A DNA stretch of 14,906 bases, taken from contig JAEZVF010000023.1 in the NCBI GenBank assembly GCA_023443225.1, positions 1 through 14,906 of the forward strand. Reading direction: 5' to 3'. A program made the position numbers and the translations under genes. Numbering within the stretch: position 1 is the first letter of the stretch; each line of letters starts with the position of its first letter. This stretch comes from Bacillota bacterium. GTDB taxonomy: Bacteria; Bacillota; Clostridia; Lachnospirales; Lachnospiraceae. Positions 6,405 through 14,095 of the stretch are shown here, piece after piece. Below the pieces are notes generated by a model, which searched no databases, was not told where the DNA came from, and saw only the letters and a program-made list of their open reading frames with translations.

Positions 6405-8780
6405 ATGAACGAAAAAGCTTTAAAAACATTAGAATATAATAAAATCATTGATAAACTAACCGCTTTGGCTGGTTCTAGCCTTGGCAAAGAATTATGCTCT
6501 TCCTTGTTGCCAAGTGATGATTATCATAAAATAACTTTAAGACAGAAGCAGACCACGGATGCATTAGCTCGTATCTTTCAAAAAGGAAGTTTGGGTTTTT
6601 ATGGTTTACATGATATCCGTCCTTCCCTTCTGCGTCTGGAGATTGGTTCTACCTTGGGAGCAGGTGAATTATTACACATCTGTTCCGTTTTGGATGCTTC
6701 TCTGCGCATTAAAGCATACGGGACCAGAGACAATGAAGAAAACATGGGGGATAGTTTGGATGAGATGTTCCTATCCCTGGAACCGTTAACTCCCCTAAAC
6801 AATGAGATTAAGCGTTGTATCATTAGTGAAGAAATGATATCCGATGATGCAAGCCCTAGTCTAAAGAACATCCGTCGTTCCATGAAAATTACGAATGACC
6901 GGATTCATGAACAATTAAATTCTTTGGTCAATTCCTCCGGCAACAAAACAATGCTTCAGGAGAACATCATTACCATGAGAAATGGAAGGTACTGTATTCC
7001 GATAAAGCAGGAATACAAAAATCAATTTCCAGGTATGATTCATGACCAGTCTTCCTCTGGTTCAACACTATTTGTTGAGCCTATGTCAGTTGTAAAATTG
7101 AACAATGATATACGAGAATTAGAAATCAAAGAGCAGGAAGAAATTGAAAAAATACTAGCAGAGTTGAGTAATCTTGCCGGTGCCCAAGCCGAACAGTTAA
7201 AATCAAATATTGAGATTCTTCCGCAACTGGATTTTATATTTGCAAGAGCAAGCTTATCAAAGCAAATGAAGGGAAGTGAACCGATTTTTAACAATAAGGG
7301 GCTGATATTCATTAAAAAAGGTAGACATCCTCTTATTGACTCAAAAAAGGTGGTTCCCATTGATATCTCTCTAGGTAAAGATTTTAACCTGTTAGTGATC
7401 ACAGGTCCTAATACAGGCGGTAAGACCGTCTCCTTAAAAACAGTAGGCTTATTTACTTTAATGGGACAGGCTGGTCTTCATATCCCTGCCTTTGATGGTT
7501 CAGAACTTGCTGTATTTGAAGAAGTATATGCGGACATCGGTGATGAACAGAGCATTGAGCAAAGCCTTAGTACTTTTTCTTCCCATATGATAAATACCGT
7601 TGACATATTGGAGAAGGCCAACTATAAATCACTTGTCTTATTCGATGAGCTGGGTGCTGGTACTGATCCTACCGAAGGTGCCGCACTTGCGATGTCCATT
7701 CTTTCCTACCTTCACAAAAAACAAGTGCGTACCATGGCAACCACACATTATAGTGAGTTAAAGGTATTTGCTCTCTCAACAGAAGGAGTCAGCAATGCCT
7801 GTTGTGAATTTGATATAGAAACCTTACGTCCTACTTACCGGCTTCTTATTGGAATTCCAGGTAAGAGTAATGCCTTTGCAATATCATCAAAATTAGGTTT
7901 ACCAGACTATATTATCAATGATGCAAAATCCCGCATTGGCAGTGAGGATAAGAGTTTTGAAGACTTGATTAGTGATTTAGAGAAGAGCCGAGTCATCATT
8001 GAAAATGAACGATTGGAAATAAGTAGTAACAGGAAGGAAATACAAGAATTACGTCGCCGTCTGGAGCAAAAGAATGAGAAATTGGATAAAGCGAAAGACC
8101 GCATCTTAGAACAGGCAAATGAGCAAGCCCGCATTATTTTGCAAGAAGCAAAAGACTATGCAGACCGTACGATTAAGAACTTCAATAAATGGAGTACACA
8201 AGGTGGCCTTAGTAAGGATATGGAGATGGAACGAGGTGCACTAAGAGAGAAATTAACCGAAGCGGAATCCAAATTGGCTATAAAAAATAATAAAAAATCC
8301 AAATCTCATAAAGCAAAAGATTTCAAATTGGGAGATGCGGTTAATGTCTTAAGCTTGGGATTAAAAGGAACGGTTAACAGTCTGCCAAATGCCAAAGGTG
8401 ATTTATTTGTGCAAATGGGTATTTTACGGTCACAGGTAAATATTAGTGACCTTGAACTTATTGATGAACCTGTAATTACAGGTCCAAGTCTGAACCGAAC
8501 CGGAAGTGGCAAGATTAAAATATCAAAGGCTGCTTCCATCAGTCCGGATATTAACTTAATTGGTAAAACAGTAGATGAAGCCATGCCGTTACTTGATAAA
8601 TACTTAGATGATGCCTATCTATCCCACCTCGCTAAAGTGACTATCATTCATGGAAGAGGCACTGGAGCATTGAAGAATGCAGTACACTCTCATCTTAAGA
8701 AAGCGAAATATGTCAAGGAATTTCGCTTAGGAGACTTTGGCGAAGGTGGACAAGGAGTTACCATTGTTGAATTTGTATAA
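6405..8780 (+). CDS. mutS2: MutS2 family ATPase with C-terminal Smr domain
   Basis: A 791-residue protein, the usual MutS2 length. It has N-terminal core and clamp helices (about 1-310), then the ABC-type ATPase of the MutS superfamily: Walker A GPNTGGKT (334-341), Walker B LVLFDELGAG (410-419), and ATTHYSELK after it. A long charged coiled coil (about 517-636) and a small KOW-like stretch (LGDAVNVLSLGLKGTV) lead to an Smr domain (about 713-791) with IIHGRGTGALK. MutS2 is not a mismatch-repair protein: it is reported to restrain recombination in some bacteria and, in Bacillus subtilis, to act on collided ribosomes. The Smr LDLRG-type motif reads INLIG here. The ATG at 6405 is chosen because GGAGG (6395-6399) lies 5 bases upstream; the first in-frame ATG (6393) overlaps that site. 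The response regulator gene starts 29 bases after the stop. Confidence 0.94.
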   Translation: MNEKALKTLEYNKIIDKLTALAGSSLGKELCSSLLPSDDYHKITLRQKQTTDALARIFQKGSLGFYGLHDIRPSLLRLEIGSTLGAGELLHICSVLDASLRIKAYGTRDNEENMGDSLDEMFLSLEPLTPLNNEIKRCIISEEMISDDASPSLKNIRRSMKITNDRIHEQLNSLVNSSGNKTMLQENIITMRNGRYCIPIKQEYKNQFPGMIHDQSSSGSTLFVEPMSVVKLNNDIRELEIKEQEEIEKILAELSNLAGAQAEQLKSNIEILPQLDFIFARASLSKQMKGSEPIFNNKGLIFIKKGRHPLIDSKKVVPIDISLGKDFNLLVITGPNTGGKTVSLKTVGLFTLMGQAGLHIPAFDGSELAVFEEVYADIGDEQSIEQSLSTFSSHMINTVDILEKANYKSLVLFDELGAGTDPTEGAALAMSILSYLHKKQVRTMATTHYSELKVFALSTEGVSNACCEFDIETLRPTYRLLIGIPGKSNAFAISSKLGLPDYIINDAKSRIGSEDKSFEDLISDLEKSRVIIENERLEISSNRKEIQELRRRLEQKNEKLDKAKDRILEQANEQARIILQEAKDYADRTIKNFNKWSTQGGLSKDMEMERGALREKLTEAESKLAIKNNKKSKSHKAKDFKLGDAVNVLSLGLKGTVNSLPNAKGDLFVQMGILRSQVNISDLELIDEPVITGPSLNRTGSGKIKISKAASISPDINLIGKTVDEAMPLLDKYLDDAYLSHLAKVTIIHGRGTGALKNAVHSHLKKAKYVKEFRLGDFGEGGQGVTIVEFV

Positions 8781-8809
8781 TCACCGTTTCATTAAAGGAA
8801 GGAGTCTTT

Positions 8810-9526
8810 ATGGCTACAAAACAGAAAATATTAATTGTTGACGATGATGCAAATATTGCTGAACTGATTTCCCTATATCTAACAAAAGAGTGTTTTGACA
8901 CTCTGATGGTATTTGATGGTGAAGATGCCATCAAGAATTTCTCGGTTTACCAACCCAACTTAATTTTATTAGACCTCATGTTACCTGGAATTGATGGTTA
9001 TGAGGTATGCCGTGAGATTCGAAAGACATCTTCGGTACCTATCATTATGTTATCTGCTAAAGGTGAAATATTTGATAAGGTTTTAGGTTTAGAACTTGGT
9101 GCAGATGATTATATTATCAAACCATTTGATTCGAAAGAGTTAGTAGCTCGTGTCAAAGCAGTTCTAAGACGTTTTCATCCTGTTATTCCAGCAGTATCCG
9201 AAACAGAGGCTGTTGAACAGAATGGAGATTATGTGGTGTATCCGGATTTAATTATTAATCAAACAAATTATTCGGTTATGTATTATGGCAATAATATTGA
9301 AATGCCCCCAAAAGAATTGGAGCTGTTTTATTTCCTGGCTTCTCATCCGAACCAGGTTTTTACCAGAGAACAGCTTTTAGACCATATCTGGGGATATGAG
9401 TATATAGGTGATACTAGAACTGTTGATGTACACATCAAAAGGCTTCGCGAAAAGATAAAGGACCATATCTCTTGGAGTCTTTCTACTGTTTGGGGTATCG
9501 GTTATAAGTTTGAAACTAAAAAATAA
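8810..9526 (+). CDS. OmpR/PhoB-family response regulator
   Basis: A 238-residue two-component regulator. The receiver domain (about 5-118) has the acidic cluster at D11-D13, the phospho-acceptor D55 (LLDLMLPG), the switch residue S82 (LSAKG) and K104 (IIKPF), all as expected. After a linker (about 121-140) comes a winged-helix DNA-binding domain (about 142-236) with PPKELELFYFLASHP, RTVDVHIKRLREKI and a GIGYKF end. It should bind DNA when phosphorylated by the kinase encoded 24 bases downstream. A GGAAGGAG site precedes the start. The 29-base gap after mutS2 suggests read-through from mutS2, and I see no clear promoter of its own. Target genes and signal are unknown. Confidence 0.93.
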   Translation: MATKQKILIVDDDANIAELISLYLTKECFDTLMVFDGEDAIKNFSVYQPNLILLDLMLPGIDGYEVCREIRKTSSVPIIMLSAKGEIFDKVLGLELGADDYIIKPFDSKELVARVKAVLRRFHPVIPAVSETEAVEQNGDYVVYPDLIINQTNYSVMYYGNNIEMPPKELELFYFLASHPNQVFTREQLLDHIWGYEYIGDTRTVDVHIKRLREKIKDHISWSLSTVWGIGYKFETKK

Positions 9527-9550
9527 ACTGTAACAGGAGGATATAACCAC

Positions 9551-10975
9551 ATGAAACGTTATATATGGGTTAAGCTGCTAATCTGCTATGTGTTTTCAGC
9601 TATATTTATGTTTACTTTATTAAATACATATGGAGTACGCAGTCTGGAAAACAAATTAAAAAATCAGAAGAAATCTGATTTATATAACGAAGCAGTGTCT
9701 ATTTCCTCTGAATATATGACAAGTTTCCACAAGGATGAACTGTCGATTAATAACTATTTGACTGCACAGATAAAATCCATCGCAAACCTCCTAGAGGCAC
9801 GTATTTGGATTGTGAATCGAAATGGTTATGTAATCTCAGATACTTCACCAAACATGAATATGGACCAGCCGATTAATATTCTTGATATAGCTCCGGATTT
9901 TCTGGATGAAGTTTTTTGGGACCACACAGTTATGAAAGGGGTTTTGGCGGAACCCATGTTAAGTGTTGTTTACCGCGTAACTTACAAATATCAGACACAA
10001 GGATTTATCATAATTCATACTCCTCTAAGTAATATACACGAAAATAGCATCTATTATTTTGATATTATAAATCTATGTTACTTAATTTTCCTGGTGTTTT
10101 TGGCACTCATTTTCTCGTACATTCATTGTATAACCGTTGTTCCGCTTAATAAGTTAAAGAAGGCTGCTGCTGAATATACCAGCGGTAATTATTCTTATGT
10201 GATTAGGTTGAAACAAAGAGACGAATATGCCGATCTTGCAAACTCTATTTCCTATATGGCGGGAGAAATCAATAACCTAGATGATTATCAAAAGAAGTTC
10301 GTAGCAAATATATCCCACGACTTTCGCTCACCTCTTACTTCCATCAAAGGGTATGCAGAAGCACTGTTAGATGGAACCATTCCTTATGAGATGAAAGACA
10401 AATATCTGAATATAATTCTCTTTGAAACAAATCGGTTAAATAAGCTTACTACAAGCCTTTTGGCACTAAACAGCATGGATAACAAAGGTACATTTTTAGA
10501 TATAGTATCCTTTGATATTAATCATATCATCAAGAAGACTGCAGAAAGCTTTGAAGGCACCTGTACACAGAAAAAAATCACATTAAAGCTTATCTTCGCT
10601 TCCGAAGAAACCCTGGTAGATGCTGATATGGGTAAAATACAGCAGGTCCTTTACAATCTTTTAGATAATGCAATTAAGTTCAGTCATCCGGGTTCCAGTA
10701 TTCAAGTAACTACTACCGAAAAAGGTGACAAAGTATTTGTCTCAGTGAAAGACCATGGAGTTGGTATACCAAAAGACAGTATAAAAAAGATTTGGGAACG
10801 TTTTTATAAAACAGATGCTTCCAGGGGTAAAGACAAGAAAGGTACAGGGCTTGGCTTATCCATATCAAAAGAGATTATTACTGCTCATAATGAAAATATT
10901 ACTGTAATCAGCACGGAAGGGGTAGGGACGGAGTTTGTCTTCAGTCTTCCAAGGACGGAAGGATTTTTGTTGTAG
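9551..10975 (+). CDS. Membrane sensor histidine kinase
   Basis: A 474-residue kinase paired with the response regulator just upstream. It has a membrane segment (about 8-26), an extracellular sensor region of about 145 residues (27-172), a second membrane segment (about 173-196) and a HAMP linker (about 195-247). The HisKA domain has NISHDFRSPLTSIKGYAEAL with phospho-acceptor His256. The HATPase domain has the N box YNLLDNAIKFS (N373), the G1 box DHGVGIP (401-407), the F box WERFYK and the G2 box GTGLGLSI (431-438). All catalytic boxes are intact, so it should be active. The sensor region may be PAS/dCache-like (ARIWIVNRNGYVISDTS), but I cannot name a ligand. AGGAGG lies 10 bases before the ATG. 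The operon ends at a long hairpin region. Confidence 0.93.
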   Translation: MKRYIWVKLLICYVFSAIFMFTLLNTYGVRSLENKLKNQKKSDLYNEAVSISSEYMTSFHKDELSINNYLTAQIKSIANLLEARIWIVNRNGYVISDTSPNMNMDQPINILDIAPDFLDEVFWDHTVMKGVLAEPMLSVVYRVTYKYQTQGFIIIHTPLSNIHENSIYYFDIINLCYLIFLVFLALIFSYIHCITVVPLNKLKKAAAEYTSGNYSYVIRLKQRDEYADLANSISYMAGEINNLDDYQKKFVANISHDFRSPLTSIKGYAEALLDGTIPYEMKDKYLNIILFETNRLNKLTTSLLALNSMDNKGTFLDIVSFDINHIIKKTAESFEGTCTQKKITLKLIFASEETLVDADMGKIQQVLYNLLDNAIKFSHPGSSIQVTTTEKGDKVFVSVKDHGVGIPKDSIKKIWERFYKTDASRGKDKKGTGLGLSISKEIITAHNENITVISTEGVGTEFVFSLPRTEGFLL

Positions 10976-11011
10976 TTAGATGTTGGCTAACGGTAGGTTG
11001 AGTAAGACGCC

Positions 11012-11172
11012 GGGTTTGTGGGCTTATATTATGAGAGTTTTTTAGTTGTTACGAGCACTTTCTTCAAAAAGTCCGCTTGGATAGGACAGCAAACTGTTCT
11101 CTCCAAGCGGACTTTTTGAAGAAAGTGTCTCCACAAGCAAAAAACTCTTTCATAATATATACCCACAAACCC
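11012..11172. repeat. 161-bp near-perfect inverted repeat (long hairpin)
   Basis: Two arms of about 80 bases face each other around a CAAA centre near 11090. The inner part is a perfect 26-bp match (11056-11081 against 11102-11127), continued toward the loop by GGACAG against CTGTTC with one G-T pair. The outer ends, 11012-11033 and 11151-11172, match at 20 of 22 positions (GGGTTTGTGGG/CCCACAAACCC). Between them an AGAGTTTTTT block is shared, with a less matched stretch. It lies 36 bases after the histidine kinase gene and faces the convergent hydrolase gene. It could end transcription from both sides, or be a small mobile element of the MITE or hairpin kind. TAGGTT occurs on both sides (10994-10999 and 11180-11185), a weak hint of a target duplication. 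Confidence 0.85.
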
Positions 11173-11261
11173 TTAGTTTTAGGTTAACATGGATTATATT
11201 AATTGGAGCAAGATAGATTTGATTAGGATTAACACAGTCGCATAACAATTAAAACCAAGGA

Positions 11262-11301
11262 AAAAGAATTTTATTCTTAAAAAACAATATATAAATATTG
11301 T
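11262..11301 (-). terminator. Terminator-like hairpins after the alpha/beta hydrolase gene
   Basis: On the minus strand, ACAATAT-TTAT-ATATTGT (11284-11301 region) is followed directly by TTTTTT, then by a second dyad AAGAAT/ATTCTT with its own T-run. The stems are A+T-rich but the T-runs are good. They start about 17 bases after the hydrolase stop. The rest of 11173-11283 shows nothing recognisable. Confidence 0.45.
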
Positions 11302-11317
11302 ATTCAAATATGATAAC

Positions 11318-12121
11318 TTACCCTGAATAATTCGAGGTTCTCTGCAAAAATTCATAGATTACTCGATTAACTTCCTCGTAGTTATCATAATGGGAGTTGT
11401 GACTGGCATTGGGTATGATGATGAGGGGGTATCCGGTTTCTTTTGTCCACATTAGATTATATTTTTTTATGTAACCGAGTTTGTCGTTTTCACCTAAGAG
11501 TAATAAGACCGGGCATTTAAAATCTACTTCTTGGTAATTTGGGAAATCCTTATAAACAGCGTCAGCACTTACTAACATTCCTTGTTTTCCCAGTCGAACC
11601 AGGCAATCATAAAGGGTCAGATAAGATTCCTTGGTAAAGGATACTGCCTTTGCCGCCAATTTACAGTATAGATTATATGGGTACCATTTTGCTATGTCAC
11701 TATAATGATTTGTCCAAAATAATTCAGATTTTTTATAATATTTACTACCAAATGGAGTGGTATCGATACCAATAAAAGCCTCTACGCTATGGGGATATTT
11801 TTGCGCAAATGCTTGAGCTGCATAACCGCCTGCCGAATGAGCCGCCATTATGCTATGTTCGATTCCTTCCTGATCCAGAATCGCTTTCATGTCTTCTGCT
11901 GCATTTGCAAATGAAAAATCTTTATATGGGCGTGATTCTCCGTGAAGTGGCATATCCCAAATGATTACATGATATTCTTTGCTCCAGTATTCTATTTGTT
12001 TCTGAAACAAGGTATGATCTCCGGTTACACCATGGGTGAACATGATGCTCTTTTTCCTTTGATTCTCATTGGTCCAATAATAGACAGTACCACGTTTTGT
12101 TATTATGCATCTTTTTTCCAT
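11318..12121 (-). CDS. Alpha/beta hydrolase
   Basis: A 267-residue cytoplasmic hydrolase with no signal peptide. The oxyanion region is THGVTGDH (29-36), followed by WDMPLHGES (55-63). The nucleophile elbow is AAHSAGGY with Ser96, the likely acid is Asp213 (LLLGENDK), and the catalytic base is His241 (NASHNSH), with His244 as the alternative. A helical cap lies between about 125 and 190. The triad looks complete, so it should be an active esterase, lipase or related enzyme; the substrate cannot be read. The ribosome binding site before the ATG is poor (TAGGT). The gene starts 11 bases after the stop of the upstream 99-aa gene, so the two are probably co-transcribed and may be translationally linked. 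It is unrelated in detail to the S33-type hydrolase near the left end, which has HGGPG and a membrane anchor. Confidence 0.85.
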   Translation of the reverse strand: MEKRCIITKRGTVYYWTNENQRKKSIMFTHGVTGDHTLFQKQIEYWSKEYHVIIWDMPLHGESRPYKDFSFANAAEDMKAILDQEGIEHSIMAAHSAGGYAAQAFAQKYPHSVEAFIGIDTTPFGSKYYKKSELFWTNHYSDIAKWYPYNLYCKLAAKAVSFTKESYLTLYDCLVRLGKQGMLVSADAVYKDFPNYQEVDFKCPVLLLLGENDKLGYIKKYNLMWTKETGYPLIIIPNASHNSHYDNYEEVNRVIYEFLQRTSNYSG

Positions 12122-12132
12122 AGCAATACCTA

Positions 12133-12432
12133 CTATAAAAATTCTTCCCGATAGAAATTGCGCTTCAGGGTAGCAAAAATTTCTGCATTATCCTGGAGTA
12201 ATTGCTCGGGATGAGTAAATATATCTTCCAAGTGTTTTGCCATATATCCTTCTGAGTAAGTAATAATAATATCATAGAGTAAATCTACGTCTCCAGGATT
12301 TCGGAATTTTGCTCTGTCAATCAAGATTAATTCATTTTCCTTTTTTAAGGAATGAGCAGCAAATGTTTTATAACCTGCATTTAAAATGTTATCTACCTTT
12401 TCTATTGGTAATCTTAAAAATGATTGATTCAA
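12133..12432 (-). CDS. Hypothetical 99-residue protein with TTG start
   Basis: I do not recognise this protein. It is 99 residues long, has no membrane segment or signal peptide, and is mixed in charge with predicted helix-rich regions (EKVDNILNAGYKTF, YSEGYMAKHLEDIF, DNAEIFATLKRNFYREEF). The TTG at 12430-12432 is chosen because a perfect AGGAGG (12439-12444) lies 6 bases upstream. The frame stays open to 12564, but that extension would be translated from inside the terminator of the sigma operon and through a TAT repeat, giving an Ile-only hydrophobic stretch that is plainly non-coding. It lies 11 bases before the hydrolase gene on the same strand, suggesting the two work together, for example as a small regulatory or accessory protein. 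That is inference only. Confidence 0.65.
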   Translation of the reverse strand: MNQSFLRLPIEKVDNILNAGYKTFAAHSLKKENELILIDRAKFRNPGDVDLLYDIIITYSEGYMAKHLEDIFTHPEQLLQDNAEIFATLKRNFYREEFL

Positions 12433-12438
12433 AGTAAA

Positions 12439-12459
12439 CCTCCTAACCGTTTTGGTCAG
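12439..12459 (-). promoter_or_regulatory. Ribosome binding site and adjoining dyad of the 99-aa gene
   Basis: AGGAGG on the minus strand (12439-12444) sets the TTG start. It abuts an imperfect dyad, CTGACC-AAAAC-GGTTAG on the minus strand (12443-12459; one G-T pair), which could be an operator or a small leader hairpin. Confidence 0.4.
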
Positions 12460-12467
12460 TATTAATA

Positions 12468-12484
12468 TAATAATAATAATAATA
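12468..12484. repeat. Short TAA trinucleotide repeat in the leader of the 99-aa gene
   Basis: Five TAA units plus TA on the plus strand (TAT/TTA on the minus strand). On the minus strand, TTTTCA lies 17 bases before one of the TATTAT units, so the repeat may supply the -10 box of the promoter for the 99-aa and hydrolase genes. Confidence 0.6.
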
Positions 12485-12513
12485 CCACTGATCGATTTTG
12501 AAAAGACTCCAAT

Positions 12514-12558
12514 GATAAAAACAGCAAGACAACACCCATTACAAATGTCGCCTTGCTG
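12514..12558 (-). terminator. Rho-independent terminator of the sigma/anti-sigma operon
   Basis: On the minus strand CAGCAAGGCGACA (12546-12558) pairs along all 13 bases, with two G-U pairs, with TGTTGTCTTGCTG (12522-12534) around an 11-base loop, followed by TTTTTATC. It begins 8 bases after the anti-sigma gene stop. Confidence 0.85.
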
Positions 12559-12565
12559 CCTCACT

Positions 12566-14095
12566 CTACTTCTTATTTAACTTTAATTGATATCCATCCA
12601 AAAAGACATATCTTGGTTTTACAACGTTGAGTTTGAGGGTCTTCTGATCGGATTTCTCCAGCATAAAATTGATTGTTATCAGCCTACCATCTTCATCATA
12701 TTCTGAACTCCAACCCCATCCACTTTTGTCACTACGGGTGAATTCTATGCCAACAAGCTGCTGCTTCTCATCAGAACTCTTGTACTCAATAACTATTTTA
12801 AGATCACCATATTCATTGCCACCCTCTGGCATCAATTTTTCTACACTTTTAATAATGGCAGTACCCTTTTGAAAAGCAATCTCTTTATTTACTTCAAGCA
12901 CCTCGCCAACTTTAGGTATCGGTAATCTGATTTTACTTTCTTCCTTAGTTTCTACAACTACAAATGGTATATCCATAAGAAACTCCTTCGATCCATCACT
13001 AATATCAAAGCTATAAGCAGCATTCATACCGCTCCCATAACTGCCAGGTAACGTATAGGTTTTATTGCCGTTTTCCGTAATCAGTGATATTTTCTTTCCA
13101 AAGTACTCTAGGTTATAATCCTGCTCGAAACTGATTAAATTGTAAGACGAATAGTTAATTGGATAAACATTCACTTGTAATTGATTTTCTTCCTTGGTGG
13201 AAGTAGCAGTTAGACTAATGTTATTGTGAATATCTGTAGCTCCTATTTCATCCAAACTGCTGTACTGTTCCAGAGAAATCATTTCAAAGCCGATACTTAT
13301 ATTGAAATCTTCAAAAGCAACTGTATATTTCTTGGAGCTATCAATTAACTCCTCCTTCAAATCAAAGGTTGAACTATAATTCTCGATTATTCCTCCTCCA
13401 GCGCTACTCCCCTGTGCCATCATATATTTCGTATTATCAACGACAAGATAAATCTTTGGATTCACTTGCTTATCTTCTTTTATAAGCCGTTCCCATTCTG
13501 CCTCTTTATCCTTCATCATTTGTTCTTCCGTATAGTTTTTCCTCTCAAAGCTAAAGCTTACGGTCATGGTGTCTTTTGTTGCTACTGCACTAAGGATTGT
13601 CATAATCCCCTGGTCATTTTCTACTGTTTTTGGTGATTTCAACTGATATAAAATCTCCTGGTTATCCTCTACGATACCAACTCCGGGAATTAGTCCAAAC
13701 ATTTTATTAAATGCGAGCACAATTCCATCACTATTCTTCCAGGCAAATATTGCAAGTAAAAGTACGGCTGCAGCTGCATAGTATCTTAATCTACGCTTCT
13801 TATCAGTCGCAGGCTTGGTTTGTTCATTCTGTCTTCTCTCCTCATTCTGTATGACTTTCTCATTCTGCATGCTTTCCACAATCTGTTTGCTTTCTGCCTT
13901 TTTTTCTTGTAATCCAGCTTTTTGCAAAACACTTAATTTAATCCTGTCTTTATATTTCGAATTTAGATGCACCTGTTCTAAAGAATAATCCTTCAGAAGT
14001 AATTCAGTCTCCATAAGATTTAATTCATCCATGCAATCTATTATTTTCATTTCCATATCTTCTTCATTTTGCAAGTATGTTATCTTCTTTTCCAT
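12566..14095 (-). CDS. Membrane protein, DUF4179-type, probable anti-sigma factor
   Basis: A 509-residue single-pass protein encoded right after, and overlapping, an ECF-type sigma factor. The cytoplasmic N-terminus (about 1-103) is helical and charged and includes a short QNE-based repeat. A membrane segment follows (about 104-120, YYAAAAVLLLAIFAW), then an extracytoplasmic part of about 385 residues that begins FNKMFGLIPGVGIVED, as in DUF4179 proteins. That part is beta-rich, and its end resembles the companion C-terminal domain of such proteins. Proteins of this layout are thought to hold the sigma factor at the membrane and release it on an outside signal; that role is inferred from layout and operon position. 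The ATG at 14095 has AGGAGG (14104-14109) 8 bases upstream. The longer frame begins with a GTG that overlaps that site. It ends 8 bases before a strong terminator. Confidence 0.8.
   Translation of the reverse strand: MEKKITYLQNEEDMEMKIIDCMDELNLMETELLLKDYSLEQVHLNSKYKDRIKLSVLQKAGLQEKKAESKQIVESMQNEKVIQNEERRQNEQTKPATDKKRRLRYYAAAAVLLLAIFAWKNSDGIVLAFNKMFGLIPGVGIVEDNQEILYQLKSPKTVENDQGIMTILSAVATKDTMTVSFSFERKNYTEEQMMKDKEAEWERLIKEDKQVNPKIYLVVDNTKYMMAQGSSAGGGIIENYSSTFDLKEELIDSSKKYTVAFEDFNISIGFEMISLEQYSSLDEIGATDIHNNISLTATSTKEENQLQVNVYPINYSSYNLISFEQDYNLEYFGKKISLITENGNKTYTLPGSYGSGMNAAYSFDISDGSKEFLMDIPFVVVETKEESKIRLPIPKVGEVLEVNKEIAFQKGTAIIKSVEKLMPEGGNEYGDLKIVIEYKSSDEKQQLVGIEFTRSDKSGWGWSSEYDEDGRLITINFMLEKSDQKTLKLNVVKPRYVFLDGYQLKLNKK
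13825..13867. repeat. Three-copy 18-bp repeat within the anti-sigma gene
   Basis: CATTCTG on the plus strand recurs at 13825, 13843 and 13861, exactly 18 bases apart. It encodes three six-residue units beginning QNE (QNEKVI, QNEERR, QNEQTK) in the cytoplasmic linker just before the membrane segment. The units are diverged outside the core. Confidence 0.6.

Noticed and set aside
764..12121. The two alpha/beta hydrolases as recent duplicates
   Set aside because: Their motifs, lengths and membrane anchoring differ (HGGPG and an anchor in one, THGVTG and no anchor in the other).
12433..12564. N-terminal extension of the 99-aa gene to an ATG at 12564, giving an Ile-rich hydrophobic segment
   Set aside because: It runs through the terminator of the sigma operon and a TAT repeat and has no ribosome binding site; the TTG at 12432 has a perfect AGGAGG.
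13825..13867. Regular 18-base spacing of CATTCTG, considered as a CRISPR-like array
   Set aside because: Repeats are only 7 bases and lie in frame inside a gene as a QNE hexapeptide repeat; there are no unique spacers of CRISPR size.
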